The notes below the pieces were generated by a model, which did not search any database, had not been told where the DNA came from, and saw only the letters and a list, made by a program, of their open reading frames with translations. From positions 92,773,001 through 92,837,000 of the forward strand of contig CM032231.1 of assembly GCA_019009955.1 (NCBI GenBank): DNA of 64,000 nt, read 5' to 3'. Position numbers and translations under genes: made by a program. How positions within the stretch are numbered: the first letter of the stretch is position 1; every line of letters starts with the position of its first letter. This DNA is from Riptortus pedestris. Its lineage: Eukaryota; Arthropoda; Insecta; Hemiptera; Alydidae. Below are positions 23,240 through 36,412 of this stretch, piece by piece.

Positions 23240-24000
23240 CATCCAAAAGGTGGCTACAAGAGTTACTTTAATACATTTTTTGATAGTTTATGAACGGGTT
23301 TTTAGTGATTTATCTTTATGAAAAAAGCCATGGCCGAAGGTAGCGTGAAAAAAAAACCTTCGCCTGGAACATGACTTACATTGAGATAATAGTATTCGTT
23401 ATAATTTGTGTGTGTATGTGGAGTGTGTGAGTAAGTGTAACATCTGAACAATATTCATTATCCTTAAAATAACGATTTTTTCTTTTAAACATTCGTAGTT
23501 AATAAAGTTTGATTAATTCAGTTGAGAAAGTGAACAATTGGTGTGCATCACCAGGTAAAGGATTTAACAAACAATTTGAAGAAAATAGTCAAACAGGAGA
23601 GTTATTCTATCCAATAATTTACTTGTCACTCAAGGAACGCCCCCATCAGAAGATATGTCACATACTATGACATGTGCAACGCCTCATATATTTGTCAACG
23701 TGAAAGGGTAGTTAATTGAAAGCTCCCAAAGGAAGATCAAAATCCATTCATTCATTGATATTTTAAACTATAATATATTTTCACTATTTAAAATTGACTC
23801 ACAGTATTCATTGAAATAACTTTATTTTCCTGAGATCTATGGAAAGAAATGATAAGAAAAACTCTGTTTTCACTGATTTAATTTAAAAACAATGATTAGC
23901 ACTGCTTCTCTTTGTATGGAGAAATCTTGAGAGATAACCAAGAACTTCTTTTTGATAAATATATTACAAATATTTTGAGCCTCCAAAGATATTTTATCTA
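23240..24000. other. Intergenic sequence between B56 and gene B
   Basis: No gene or repeat recognised. On the minus strand an AATAAA at 23821-23826 lies about 175 bases after gene B's stop and is a possible poly(A) signal. Confidence 0.35.
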
Positions 24001-26449
24001 TTACCTTCCATTTCTTATTAAATGTTTATAGTAACCGAGGAATGTGAAGACAGTGTAGAGTAACCACACTGAAAAGAATTGTTTAAATATATTGTATTTT
24101 CATTTTTTACAATAGTTTTAACCTAGGTAATATGTCCATATTAATAATACTTTTGTATTATTAATGTGGACATATTCGGAGTTGTATTTAATTTATGTCA
24201 GGTATAATTATCTTAAATTTAATGGATATGAAGAAAATATGTCCTCCTGTACATATGAGTTTTATTTACATCACTCTGTTAAAAATTGGATGACCAACCT
24301 CAAACAGTAATTGAGGAGCAAAAATAATATTTTCCAAATAATACACAAATTAATTAAGATATTAATGTCAGCCAATTAGTGGACAGTATTCAGTAATCCA
24401 ACAAATGACTCCAGACATTATTTAACAAGATTCAAAATTCATGACGAATGTACTTGCGACTAACAGACAAGACAAACGTTTTTACACATACTCTGTTCAA
24501 CACATAATTAAAATAGATCAAATTTCAATAGAACGAATTTTATTGCAAATGTGATGTTCTGTAAATGTTGTTATGTACAATTAATAACCGAGATATTTTC
24601 ATTTTTTAGTTTTCGGCCTTCAGTAAACCCCCACTCTTACTCATATCGTATTAACAATATGCTGTTGTATTGTGAAGCCAATTATTTAAATACCAAATAT
24701 TGTTCTCATTGAAATTTCATGATTCGAGATAAAAGGGAATGACGCACGTGGGAAATCTGTTTAGTTAATGCAACCCCTGCTTAACGGAATCCATTTTGTT
24801 TTAAACATCCTGCAAAGCATGGTTTGCTTTCATAGAAATTAACTAATCACATTATAGCTGTAGAAATATTTCTTGTATGTTAACCTTAGAATTAATGGGT
24901 TTGTACTGGATATGATGGAAGGGGATCAAACAATTTTTTACTGCCCACAAAGTATCTTAACAACTTAGAGCCTTCTGACCAACCGATATTGAAGCGGGCT
25001 CTAAATTAGTGTGAACCATTTGCATAATGTTGATTCATTCAGAAATGCAAGTTTACACAGTGATCGACTACTGTTTACTGGAATAACAGAAGTAAACAGT
25101 AGTCGTTTGCACTGTCGCATTGCCTTAGATTGCTTCCAAGGTAATCATTTCAGGCACAGTAACAACTAAACTAATAAACTGAAACATAGCACATTAGCTT
25201 TTTGTGTTATATCGGCCTCATAACTCATGCCTCAACACTCTTGGATATGTCACTGCAGCATATCAAATTGAATCTAAAGATACTTACTTGAAATCAATAA
25301 TATGTGGAGCAATGATAATAAAACGTATGGGAAATTTCCAAGCTCTTCATCTTCGGCATCTATATCGGATATAACTTGTATAGGAATTACAGTGTGTTTA
25401 AATGACTGAAACGCGCCTTCAGTGGCATTCATGCTCATATTTCTCCCTTTGTCGAAGATAGACGATCTCCAAGTAACTCCATTGATCAGCCAGTGGAAGT
25501 CGGAGCATCGGTCTCCAATACATACTGCACTAACAAAGAAACCATTATTTGTATGAGAATATGTTATTATTTCAAGATTATTAGAATACCTTGGGTTATA
25601 AATAACTAAAGGAGTCCCGGGACTGGCTGTTCAAATACTTAACAAGGACGTAGCCCAAAATACTGTATTACTATCTTTACTAGAATAATCCATTGTAAAA
25701 CGTCCGCCACGCTAAACTAAGCAGATTTCCCATGTGAAGTTTTATAGTAGATAAATCAACATACTGGTAACACTTAACACCACCGTGAATATTAAATGAT
25801 GAAACACAACGGTAATGAGGAACATTTCAGTCAATTTTAATAACCTCCTACCGGAAAGCGTCTGAATTGTATACAAACAGGTCTGCTAATCTCTCAGAGC
25901 AGAACAGATAGGCAACAATATTCTTCACCGGAAAGAAAAACAATTAATATCTGAATAAAAAATATTAATTTTCTTGAAAACTATTTACTATACCTAGTAC
26001 TGCAATTTATAATGGATCAGAATAATTTTTATCTCAATCACTCAAATTGTAATAATCCAAGAATTTAAGACCGGGTTAGGGGGATCAACAGAACTTATTT
26101 GCATGTATCTCGTATGATAAGGGCTTTTTGAAAACAATATTTTGTATTTAAGCTTCAAATGAATTGATTTTTTATGTAACATGAGAAGGAGTGGGGATCT
26201 GCTGAAGGCTGAAAACGGAAGAATGTAAATATTTAGATTAATATTCAAGTTAGTTTATAAATGTCAGGCTTGAAAAAGGTGGTAACCTATAGATAACCTG
26301 TCCCAATTAGCCATAGTAGCATAAAGTGTACATTAATAAATATATAATGTATGAAGGATGAAAGAAATTGTTGACTACGCTTCAACTATAATAATTTATT
26401 GAAACGGCAAAGCGCTTTCGATGATGCACAGCATCGAAAGCGCTTTGCC

Positions 26450-26528
<79 letters not shown>

Positions 26529-29500
26529 CAAATATTTATAGCACATTTAATTTTCAATAAGATTAGTTCTATACAATTTTTGAATCCGACGAATAGTAAC
26601 TGAAAAATTTACGAAATTCCCCCTTCTACACCCCCTTCCCACTAGTCCGATTTCAGCCATTATATTCAGCCGAATTTGATCTTTAGTTTTACATAAAAGA
26701 TTTAATATCCAGTTTGGTAAACAAAAATTTCCACCACTAGAGCGTTAACAGACAAATATATATAATTTTGAACGGACCTCATTTTCGTCTTCTCCTGGGT
26801 AGGATCGATGGACATTTGAGGATTTTTTTTCCTTAAAAATCGCGTCTTGAGTACGACCTTAATAACTGATTTATCTTCAGGGAAGTCTGCTCAAACAGTT
26901 AAAGTAGTAATTTTGTTATTGATAAATTTGAGTAAGCGTATTTATAATTATATCACGCATAACCTCATAATGACTAGCCGACAAGAAATTTCATATTTAT
27001 TAGAACTGTTATAACGTCTAGTTGGGTTTTTCCTTGTTTGATTGAACTCGTCTAAGGGGGGAGGGGTTAGAGAAGGGGATCTCAAAAATTAAAAAGGAAG
27101 TTTACGGTAGCTATTTTAAATACCGAAACCTTATTTGTTTACTATTAATTCTATAAATTACTATTGTATTTCTTGTTTTGATCTATTGCATAGGGACGGA
27201 GAAATCGTATGTCAATTTCAAATGTGAAATCATTTTAAATAAAGTCCAGAGTAACCGAAAAAGAGAATCATTTCAGCGAATTTCATTGACAGCGTCAAAT
27301 GGTAAATATAACTTTTATTTGTAATAAGAACTTCTAATATATCGAGTAGTTTATATTAAAAATGTTTACGTACTTACGTTCTGATATTTCTTATTGGAAG
27401 GAAAGATAGTACCGACAATATGATGTACAAACCCGTACCCAGTCCTGCTAAAAAAGCACCAACTCGCATCAGATCACTTCTCTCCTGATGAATAAACAAA
27501 TTATGTTAGTTGTTAGCAGAATTTCGAAGGAAGGGTAAGAAAAAGAGGTGGTTTGTTTAGTCGTTGTTGACGGGTTGAAATAGAAATGGTTCCCCGTGGA
27601 GATGTAAAAAGATTGGATTTACGTATACAAGAAATCGTCAGTTCATATTCATCACATAACATAAATATCTAGTAATATGTATAATAAATGTCCAGGCAAT
27701 CAGTTTTTTTTAATAAAAAGTGACAATTAGATGAAAATATGTTCAGAAAAACATGAATTGACCAATAATAGTGGTTTATCGTGGAAATATTTTTGATTGG
27801 ATTGCATTCTGCCCTTTTATTGTCATCAAATTACAGTCGTTTTAGTTTTAAGAGTGAAGTATGAAATGAAAATTGAACAAAGACGTAGATTTTGTAGCTC
27901 ATGTAGTTAAATAAATCAAATTTCCTTTCAAAATATAGTGAGTACATCATCTTAGCATTCTACTGTAGTAACATATGAAGTTCATTATGAGTATCAGTTG
28001 ATCGGAGTAATTAGCGAACTGTGTTGCCCGTCGTTGTGAGTTGAAATAAAAATGGCATCCACCTGAAATATAATTAAGGCAATTCAACTAACAATGGTAG
28101 AATAGCGGGAGCTGGAAGTCAGAATCTTGAAATTCATTTTAAACACGATTTGCTTTTTACATTTCCCGATAAACCCAATATTGACGAAATTACATTTTTA
28201 CTTTGAAATAAACCCCAACTGTGACAATGGAACTAAAGTATAAAATAGTTCCCATCGAGAATATATACATATAATCTTGATATGTATGCTCAAAAATTCT
28301 CAATTGCACAATTCTAATGGAACACTAATAAATTACATTTAGTTGCCTTTATATTTAGTGGACTCTTAAGTCGGAAGTAAACATTTTGAAATTCATAAAT
28401 CTAAATAACGTTTTAGGTCCGAGAAATATATTCAAAACAGAATTTGTTGTTTACAATTTCTCGGGGAAAAAATGAAAACACACTGTCATTGATGAATAAG
28501 TGATTTGACGTTGAAGTAAAAAATTCAAATTCTCAAAAGCCTGTGTTATACCTTCGGATAGTTGAATCACGAGGTCATGGAAATCTTATGAGCCATTTCT
28601 GAGTGATAGAGTAATAAACAGGCGGACAGACAAGATTTTGAATTTTGATGTAATTGCCCTTAGAATTGTCTGAAGCGGATAGAAATATACCCCTATTTAA
28701 ATAGATTATAATAGAAAATCAGACAAAGGTTAGAGTTTTATTTATATAGATTTGGATCTTTAAAGCTGGTTGTGAACCAACTTTGTTAATTATTTTTCGT
28801 CAGTTTCTTAATATTTATTTATTTATTTATTTATTAACGTCCACTTTTTTGCAACTTAGGCTAATCGGGGCGGGTTATCTACAGGTTTCCACCCTTTTCT
28901 AGCCAGGGTGGGATTTTAGGACGTTATTTAATGAATTTCGTCACTAAATAATTTCCTTTGCCCAAGCGAGAATCGAACTCGCCACTCTACGTTTACCATG
29001 TGAGATAAAGGTCAACGCTTTAACTCGCATGGCTAACCTGAGCCCCAGTTTCTTAATATCAATAAATCCATAGTTACGCGTTTGGAAACCAACTGTTGCT
29101 TATTTTTAGATTAAAATATCCGTGGCTTAGAATAATGAAAAAAAAATTAATGGATTTATAGAGTTGTTATACCTGTGATTACCCGAACAAAATAAACGCA
29201 TAGTTGAAGCATGTCGAATAAAATAAAAAGTCCGTCTCGCAGGGGGTTCGTAAACTAAGCAGATTTCCCATGTGAAGATTTAAATAGAGAAATCTGCATA
29301 CTGGTGACACAAGCCCACCATGAGTAAATACAAACGGTAATAAGAAATCTTTCAGTTAATTAAAATAAATTTCCAACTGAAACAGCTTCTGAATTGTAAA
29401 AATAATTTATATTTTAATAACTCAAATTTTAGTAGTACAAGAACTAAAGAAGGGCGGGGCGGCGGATGAACAGACCGTATTTGCATAAAGCACACAAAGT

Positions 29501-29878
29501 AACGAAGTTAAGGTAAGGTTAGAAACGACAGGTAAGGTTAGAAGAATCTTCCACATGAGCCGAGTGGTTACGAAAACGGCAGAACTAATCCGAACTATAC
29601 CCGACCACAGACTTCATAAACATGCAAATATCTCGGTTAATATTCAAGATAGAGAATAAATGTATATTACAATATTTATAGTAAATTTAATTTGCAATAA
29701 GATTGGTTCTATACAATTTTTCCCCCCTATCCCCCCTATAAATCCCCCCTATAACCCCCCCCTCCCACTGGTCCGATTTCAGCCGTTAACGAACTTGATC
29801 TTTCTTTTTATATAAAACGATTAAATACCGAGTTTGGTGACGATTAAACAAAAATTGCGACCGCTAGAGTGTTAACAG

Positions 29879-29923
<45 letters not shown>

Positions 29924-30174
29924 TCAGTTACGCAGGGGCTGCCTAAACTAAGCAGATTTCCCACGTGAAGTTATACAATAGAGAAATCTCCATACGAGAG
30001 CCGAACAGTTACGGCAAAGGGCCGAACTAGCTTTTGGCGGGAAATTCAAAAATCCGGTATCGGCCCAAATGCAAATATCTCGGTTAATATTCAAGATAGG
30101 GAATAAATGTATATAACAATATTTATAGTAAATTCAATTTGCAATAAGATTGTTTCTGTACAATAGGGATAAGG

Positions 30175-30224
<50 letters not shown>

Positions 30225-31676
30225 CATACACAAATTTTATTTTTATAAAGTAGACAATAATTTCTGTGAGGTACACATTAAAAACTAAAGCGGAAGCCAA
30301 CAATTTTGTTGGGCACTAAAGATTAAACCGAACTTAACAAAACTCGGTATGTGAATTAGCATTAATTTTTCCATGATTATAAGCTATTTTCAATTTTTAG
30401 GTCCAAACGGGAGTGGGAGTTGTGAGGGAGGCTGAAATGAAAAATTGTCATATTTCGATTCCTATTAGATTCTCGGTAAACATGCATATAACGAAAGTTG
30501 TTTATTTTTTATTTAGTGTAACTTTTGTTGCATTCACTTTTCGTAAAATGAAGTAAACACGGGTATACGCTAAACCTATAGCGGGAGTCTTTAATTTTAT
30601 TAGTGCTTATTTAAGTGTTTTTAATGAATGCATATTATGAAAAATGATTTTATGTTTTAGTCACATATGATAACTCCAAGTATGATTCGGATTAGTGAGG
30701 TTATTCATATATCTCCGTCGCCTCCTTCTCATTTATTTAATTTTCATTAACTTTGTTATTTATTTCCAATAGAATTGTAAACTATAAGAGCATTTCCTTT
30801 ATTTAATTTGTATAATGTATTATTTAAACAAAATCATGCTGGATTTGCCAAAGAAGTGATAGCGGGAGTTATAGGGTTCTAACTCTTTGGTTCTTCTAAT
30901 ATATTATCTTGATATCTGATATCTTGATGTAATTGAAACAAATATTATGTACCATCATAACAATTACACATTAATGGTAATGCCATTATGACCAAAGACA
31001 AAATGCGTTTAAACTCGATATAATTGTTTAAATATTACTTAGATTGCAGGGAGTTCTACGATTCTTCTCACCTAGCTTTTAGAATATAAATGGAATTATT
31101 TTTAGGGTACCACTGTTATTTAATTCCAGGTAGATAAATTATTAAAATAATATTTTGGATCAATAATTTAAGGAAATCTATGTTGTTGCGGGAGCGGAAG
31201 TCGATGGGAGGCAAAAGACGTTAATTGAGCTTACTTATTTCCTGTGAAATGCTGGGCAGTACTGGAAGTGATTTCCACTGATTGTGAGATTTACTATTAC
31301 GAATATAATCTTATGTACAAAACTATGCTTAAACTATATGTGCTCGGATTGGCTTTAACAGGAAATATGTTCATTATAGATATTATTTAATTGTAATAAA
31401 TGCTATCCATGATTATGGTGTGGATTATTCAAAAACAGTGAGTCACAAAAAGTGGAGAGAATAGATTAGGAACACATTATCATTTATTCTACATTACTAA
31501 AATTTCTATTCTATTAGTCCCAAAAGTTACCCTTTAAGATTAGCTAATTTCGAAAAATAATGTTGTGGAGTGAAGTGTAATTGTACATAATGATGTCTTG
31601 CTATAAAAATACCATCATTATTGAGTCGACAAAGATGTCCCGGGCATCGCCGGATACCTTAGCTAGTATATATATG

Positions 31677-31716
<40 letters not shown>

Positions 31717-33723
31717 CATACATACATACACAAATTTTATTTTTATAAAGTAGACAATAATTTCTGTGATTTGACATTTTTTTTTTTAATCTGATTCAGC
31801 CCTAAAAGAAACCATATAGACAGATATCACCCAATTATCCTGAATTGGTTTTCTTTATATTTTAACAGAAAGAGGTGAAAATAGTTTTAATTACTTGCCA
31901 CAAATGCAGAAATAAGTGCAGCAGTAAATCCACTTATCATAGTCAAGAGGTAGATAAAGAGAAGAATGCAGTGCGCTGAAAAATTCAATAGAATTACAAT
32001 ATTACTTATAGATTAAAAATTTAGATACAAGTGTATGTGTGTGTGTGTACATTTTAATTATTCAATTTTTATAGAAGGACCTACTTATTATTCCTTGCTT
32101 CAAGGGTCATCCGATATCTTTCATTTTTGAAGGAAAGCGGATAACAAATCGAAACAACAACTAATGACTAATTGGGCACACTTATACACACCATTGATGA
32201 TTCATATATGTATATAATAAGAATAACCTTATTATAAAAATATTCATAATGGCATTGGTGATCTCATCTCACCTTCTATTCTCTAAATCTCTTGTAGTGA
32301 GAAGCCTATATAACCCAGAATTTTACTACGAGATGTTTAGTGCCTCAATTACTTAAAGTAAAAATTAAATGAGTAGAAGAGGGGGTTTACTGAAATCTGT
32401 AAACAAGAATATACAAATAGCTCCCTTAATAAGCTAGATACAATTTATTAAATATATGTAAATGAAATTATGTAGTGTGTGTGATCGAAATGTCAGCTTA
32501 ACATTCTCCCTCGTTTTACATGAATTTTAATGGTAGGTTCGTTTCACAGATGTGCAAGGGACGTTTTTAGCGATAAGCTAAGGGTGGCGACTTATAGACA
32601 ACCCATCCAGGTTTGTCTTAGTTGTTTAAAGCGGGTAAAAGCTGAAAACAAAAGTTTGAATATTAATGTTAAAATACTTTTCCTTATTATTATTTATTAA
32701 CGTCCATTTTTTGCAACTTAGGCTAATTGGGACGGGTTATCTACAGGTTACCACCCTTTTCTAGCGAGGGTGGGACTTAGGATGCTATTTAATGAATTCC
32801 GTCACTAAATAATTTCCTTTACCCATGCGAGAACAGCCACTCTAGGGTTACCATGTGAGATTAAGGTCAACGCTTTAACTCACATGGCTAACCTGAGCCT
32901 CTACTTTTCTTTAGAATTAGAAATTCTTGTAAACGCTTCCAAAAAGTATGCAAACCATAAATTTTCCTAATCTAGTCCAATAGGTTAAGATTAGTTAGAC
33001 CCACCTTGGACAAGAGATTTAGTATTTAAATATAATCATATCGATATGTTTTACACTGATAATCACTTACTAACTTTCATGCCAGTCTTATCATCATTTT
33101 CCAAATAAACGTTTACTGCTGCAGTTACTATCATTACAGTCTGAAAAATAAAATAAATTAATTTTTATAATGAAATAAATATCAGTCGTAGACACAGGGT
33201 CAGAACTTGTAGAAATGCAATGCTACTTAATTCACTTTATTGAAACTCATCAAGAGTATAATTTTTACAACTAAAATCAAAGTCAGCAACTCGCCAGACA
33301 GGGACAACCTTTCTCAAAAACCGGCGTCGTATATACTCAAGAGAATGGATGTCTCTGTCTAGGCTATGGGCTGACTTTAGTTTTAGATGTAAAGATTATT
33401 CTCCTGATGAAACGTTGCAGTAAAGAACGCGAATTAAGCAGAACTGGATCACTACGAGTCCAATTTAAACATATTAGATTAGTGATACTGGATCATTTGA
33501 GAATGAACAAAATAAATGCTACTTTTGTCATAGTTACTGTACGACAAATATATCACTGAGCTTCAAGAATATGAATTAAACATAAAAAAGAGTCTTTTTT
33601 CTATTCTTTCTATTTTTTTTTATTGTCTAAGATTTAATCTGACTATTTATAGACTGACGGTCAGTGTGATCTATTATAATTTCTATTTACATATCTTTGG
33701 ACCTTTTTCTTGAGTTATTCCTT

Positions 33724-33807
<84 letters not shown>

Positions 33808-34789
33808 ACCTAACATTTAAAAACATGTGTAAAGGCAGTTTATTCTCTACATGTACCATATATTATTTTTATATAATAGAACGTTAAATAAGACTGTCTA
33901 AATATACTGTATACATTAAACTAATTGGAGTAAGCATTTTAGGTTTATAAAACAACAAAAATAAAATGAAATAAATAAAATAATTGTGAAATGAAACACA
34001 TACATTTAAAAAGATACAATATAAACCCAAACAAAAGGTGTCCTAATAATTAATGTTTGGCATTGAATAAATTATGTCACTATTTATATTTCATTTTAAA
34101 AATGATAATTAGCACTATTTAATGTTTGAATTGTTAGTAATACGGGTTTTGACTTTTTTTAAAAATAACACGATGTTTTGTTATAAACCCCTTTGTTTCT
34201 ACCGGCCATTGTCATTGATTTTTGATTAATCTTTTAATGAATGTCTGATTTGTGTTGTTAGCGCACAGCAGGATGTTTAAAGTCAAAACTTTCAAATCCC
34301 TACATATTAACATCACCGTACACAAAAAATTTACTGGCATTCTTTATATGCTATTGAATGTCCAACATGAACTATGATATTAGTGATTTGTTTCGACTAC
34401 TATGTAAGCCCCCATTTGAAATATCACTTTTCCTTGTAATTAGTGAATAACTAAACATATGATTTTCTTTTAAAGGTGGACTAAAATTTAGTTAGTGATG
34501 CTGGTGTGTCGATTAAGCGTTAACTGCTTTGCAGTTTACATGGTTATGAACTGAGGATTACATTAGTTCTGTGTTGTAGGTCTGCATAAATGAGTAGTGT
34601 GTTATAAATATATATGTACATATTTCCTCTCCGACTCACCAATCCTTGAAAAGCTGAAATTACAGTTCCAGATTTGGAGGTGAATACCCAGCAGTAGACA
34701 AACTCCCAATAGCCGTGATCTTCTTCTTTCACCCTGAACCATGCTGGAGTCGCTGGCTGCTGAATCAGTAGCTCACGAAATGTTTCCAT
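24001..34789 (-). CDS. Gene B: four-TM family member, six exons, 237 aa
   Basis: Exons 34640-34789, 33071-33140, 31899-31975, 27378-27484, 25288-25529 and 24001-24068 give 714 nt in one frame. TM1 spans the exon 1/2 junction (SKSGTVISAFQGL then TVMIVTAAV), TM2 is exon 3 (ILLFIYLLTMISGF), TM3 is in exon 4 (GLGTGLYIILSVLSFLP). Exon 5 opens with the family motif CIGDRCSDFHWL and ends in a hydrophobic run (PYVLLSLLHILLIS) that joins exon 6 (WLLYTVFTFLGYYKHL, stop TAA) to form TM4. Its TM3-TM4 loop is the shortest of the set (about 75 residues). Exon 3 ends with a GC donor (GCAAGT) rather than GT; this choice keeps the exon at the 77 nt seen in its three paralogues. ATG at 34789 is the first Met that gives a hydrophilic N-terminus; an upstream in-frame Met would add 16 hydrophobic residues. 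Function unknown. Confidence 0.75.
24131..24174. repeat. 20-bp hairpin in intron 5 of gene B
   Basis: TATGTCCATATTAATAATAC and its near-perfect inverse (one mismatch) with a TTTT loop. Confidence 0.75.
24430..24785 (+). mobile_element. HINE right-half copy in gene B intron 5
   Basis: Middle block through GGGAAATCTGTTTAGTTAATG; the terminal hairpin has decayed (GCAACCCCTGC). Confidence 0.5.
25043..25122. repeat. Imperfect 80-bp palindrome
   Basis: Core stem of 15 perfect pairs (CGACTACTGTTTACT at 25065-25079 with its inverse at 25091-25105), with weaker pairing outward (AATGCAAG...CGCATT). Looks like a tiny MITE or foldback element. Confidence 0.6.
25683..26268 (-). mobile_element. HINE right half, inverted (gene B intron 4)
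   Basis: Starts ACGTCCGCCACGCTAAACTA and continues to the block with GCTGAAAACGG; separated from its left half at 26520-26894 by a SINE fragment, a hairpin and a long (TA)n. Confidence 0.5.
26268..26342 (+). mobile_element. SINE 3'-end fragment
   Basis: GGTGGTAACCTATAGATAAC ... GTACATTAATAAAT. Confidence 0.5.
26402..26453. repeat. Perfect 22-bp hairpin
   Basis: AAACGGCAAAGCGCTTTCGA (26402-26421) plus TG pairs exactly with 26432-26453 around an 8-base loop (ATGCACAG). Its GC content is far above its surroundings, and it is followed at once by (TA)n. Confidence 0.9.
26453..26530. repeat. (TA)n microsatellite
   Basis: TA repeats with two CA interruptions near the right end. Confidence 0.9.
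26520..26894 (-). mobile_element. HINE left half, inverted
   Basis: Middle block (ACCACTAGAGCGTTAACAGA) and left block (CATTTTCGTCTTCTCCTGGG); ends GGGAAGTCTGCT. Confidence 0.55.
27485..28800. other. Intron 3 of gene B, left part
   Basis: No repeat or exon recognised apart from scattered A/T runs. Confidence 0.35.
28815..29046 (-). mobile_element. tRNA-derived SINE with (ATTT)n tail and 13-bp TSD
   Basis: Complete; tail is TTTATTTATTTATTTATTAA in the top strand. AGTTTCTTAATAT flanks it at 28802-28814 and 29047-29059. Confidence 0.8.
29224..29923 (-). mobile_element. HINE copy, inverted
   Basis: Right end AAAGTCCGTCTCGCAGGG through the C-rich middle block to internal (TA)n at 29883-29918; left block missing. 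About 400 bases align closely with the copy at 7433-8258, including the shared AAGGTAAGGTTAGAAACGAC segment. Confidence 0.6.
29924..30180 (-). mobile_element. HINE right-end fragment
   Basis: Begins AAAGTCAGTTACGCAGGGGC and stops in the middle block before (TA)n. Confidence 0.5.
30221..30269. repeat. 49-bp direct repeat, copy 1
   Basis: CATACATACACAAATTTTAT through TTTCTGTGA, identical to 31721-31769, exactly 1,500 bases away, at the two sides of a Helitron. Confidence 0.9.
30270..31666 (+). mobile_element. Helitron, 5'-truncated
   Basis: Ends with hairpin (CCGG/CCGG at 31640-31653), spacer and CTAG at 31663-31666. Interior has the shared subrepeat (CATAACGAAAGTTGTTTATT) and the TGCTATCCAT segment also found near 62,060. 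No TC start; it begins inside a subrepeat next to the 49-bp repeat. Confidence 0.55.
31721..31769. repeat. 49-bp direct repeat, copy 2
   Basis: Second copy of the repeat flanking the Helitron; the sequence to its right is unique intron leading to exon 3 of gene B. Confidence 0.9.
32686..32900 (-). mobile_element. tRNA-derived SINE in gene B intron 2
   Basis: Complete but with the B box damaged (deletion of GTTCGAT region); TACTTTTC on both sides may be a short TSD. Confidence 0.65.
33726..33804. repeat. Compound (CT)n-(TA)n microsatellite
   Basis: CT repeats to 33763, then TGTA and TA repeats; gene B intron 1. Confidence 0.9.
33805..34639. other. Gene B intron 1, right part
   Basis: AT-rich, no feature recognised. 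Confidence 0.35.
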
Positions 34790-35000
34790 TGGAAGGAACA
34801 GGAAAATACTGCTTGTATACGTAAGCCCAAATAGCACACTGCAACTGCTTCTATAAAGAACAACACATCTCTTGTAAAAGAGACAAAATTAATTCCCATA
34901 GACTTTCCATTTATTTTTATTAATAAAATAAAAAAAGGTTTTATAATAACCATATGTGTTCGTTGTTTAGTTCTTTATATCATGTACAAAATATTTGCAA

Positions 35001-35249
35001 GGTCTCAGGTTAGCCCAGTGAGTTTAGGCGTTGGTCTTAATCACAAAAGACACGTTAATAATTAATGATATATATATATATATATATCTCACTTGGTAAA
35101 CCTAGAGTTGTGAGTTCAGTTCCCAACTGTACGATATGAATTTATTTAGAGACGAACTCAACAACTCATCCTACACAAAAGAGGGTGATGACCTATAGAT
35201 AACCAGTCCCAATTAGCTTTAGAAGCATAAAATGGACGTTAATAAATAT
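35001..35249 (+). mobile_element. SINE interrupted by (TA)n
   Basis: Head GTCTCAGGTTAGCCCAGTG, then about 40 extra bases including (TA)n inside the tRNA-like arm, then body and GGACGTTAATAAAT. It lies between the divergent starts of genes B and C. Confidence 0.6.
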
Positions 35250-35364
35250 CAAAAGCAACATATTTGTAGGTTAAGGGTGACAGGGATTTGCTGTGCTGAA
35301 TACAGAAAAATGTCCGTCACGCATATCATGGTATTTAAGCAATGTCCCTCAGGCTGGTGTAATA

Positions 35365-35592
35365 TTCCGTCACCCAGGGGCTGGGTAAACTAAGCAGATT
35401 TCCCAGGTGAAGGTTCACAATGAATAAATCTACAAAGTGAATATCAACTGTACAAATACAAACGGTAATGAGAAATCGTTCAGTAAATTTACAAGTTCAT
35501 CTCGGCAACGGAAAGGGTCTTCATTATAAACAAACAAGTCAGCGAACCTCTCAGAGCTGAATAAATAGATATAAATATTCATGACAGGAAAG
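35365..35592 (-). mobile_element. HINE right-end fragment
   Basis: CCGTCACCCAGGGGCTGGGT start; stops after about 230 bases where the next copy begins. Confidence 0.5.
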
Positions 35593-36072
35593 AAAAGTCC
35601 GTCACGCAGGAGCTACTTTAACCAACAGACTTCCCACGTGTGTCACTTATTTGGATTTATCTCAAAGCTTAAAAGTTCAATGAAAACAAAATTGGCATTT
35701 AGACGTCAACTAAAGTGCTTCAGAATATAACAGCTTATTGTTTATATAACATGAGTAGGAGTGGGGGTTTACTCAAGATCGAAAACTAAAAAATGCAAAT
35801 ATCTTGGTTAATAATCAAGATATTGAATAAACGTATATAACATCATTTATAGAACATTAGATTTGCAAAAAGATTGATTCTATACAATTGTTTGATCCGA
35901 CGCATAACAACGAAGGCATTTCGAATTTCTCCCCTTCTAACACCCCCCCAACTCCAACTAGTTTGATTTCAGCCAATAACGAACTCGACCTTTAGTTTTG
36001 AATGAAACGCTTTTAAGTCGAGTTTGGTTACGATCAAATAAGAATTGCGACCACTAGAGTGGTAACAGCGAA

Positions 36073-36104
<32 letters not shown>

Positions 36105-36226
36105 TTCAACAGACCTTCTTTTCGTTATCTCCTAGGTAGGATCGATGGACATTTGAGGAAATGTTTCGAAAATCAAGTCATGAGTACGACCTCCATAGCT
36201 GATTTCCCTTTTGGGAAATCTGCTAA
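35593..36226 (-). mobile_element. HINE copy, near full length
   Basis: From AAGTCCGTCACGCAGGAGCT to GGGAAATCTGCT at 36224; central microsatellite is (GT)n-(AT)n at 36074-36101. It lies in the B-C intergenic region. Confidence 0.65.
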
Positions 36227-36412
36227 AGAGAATACTTTTAGCAGCACTCCTACTCATGTCAAATTAACAATAAGCTATTATATTATGAAGCACTTTATTT
36301 CAAGCCTAAATATCAAATGTTGTTTTCATTGAACTTTTACGTTTTGAGATAAATGCAAATATTTGGGAAATCTCCTTAGTTGAGGCATTCCCAGCGAGGC
36401 AGACTTTTTTTT
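36227..36412 (+). mobile_element. HINE right-end fragment
   Basis: CACTCCTACTCATGTCAAAT to GGGAAATCTCCTTAGTTGAG and a decayed hairpin. Confidence 0.5.
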
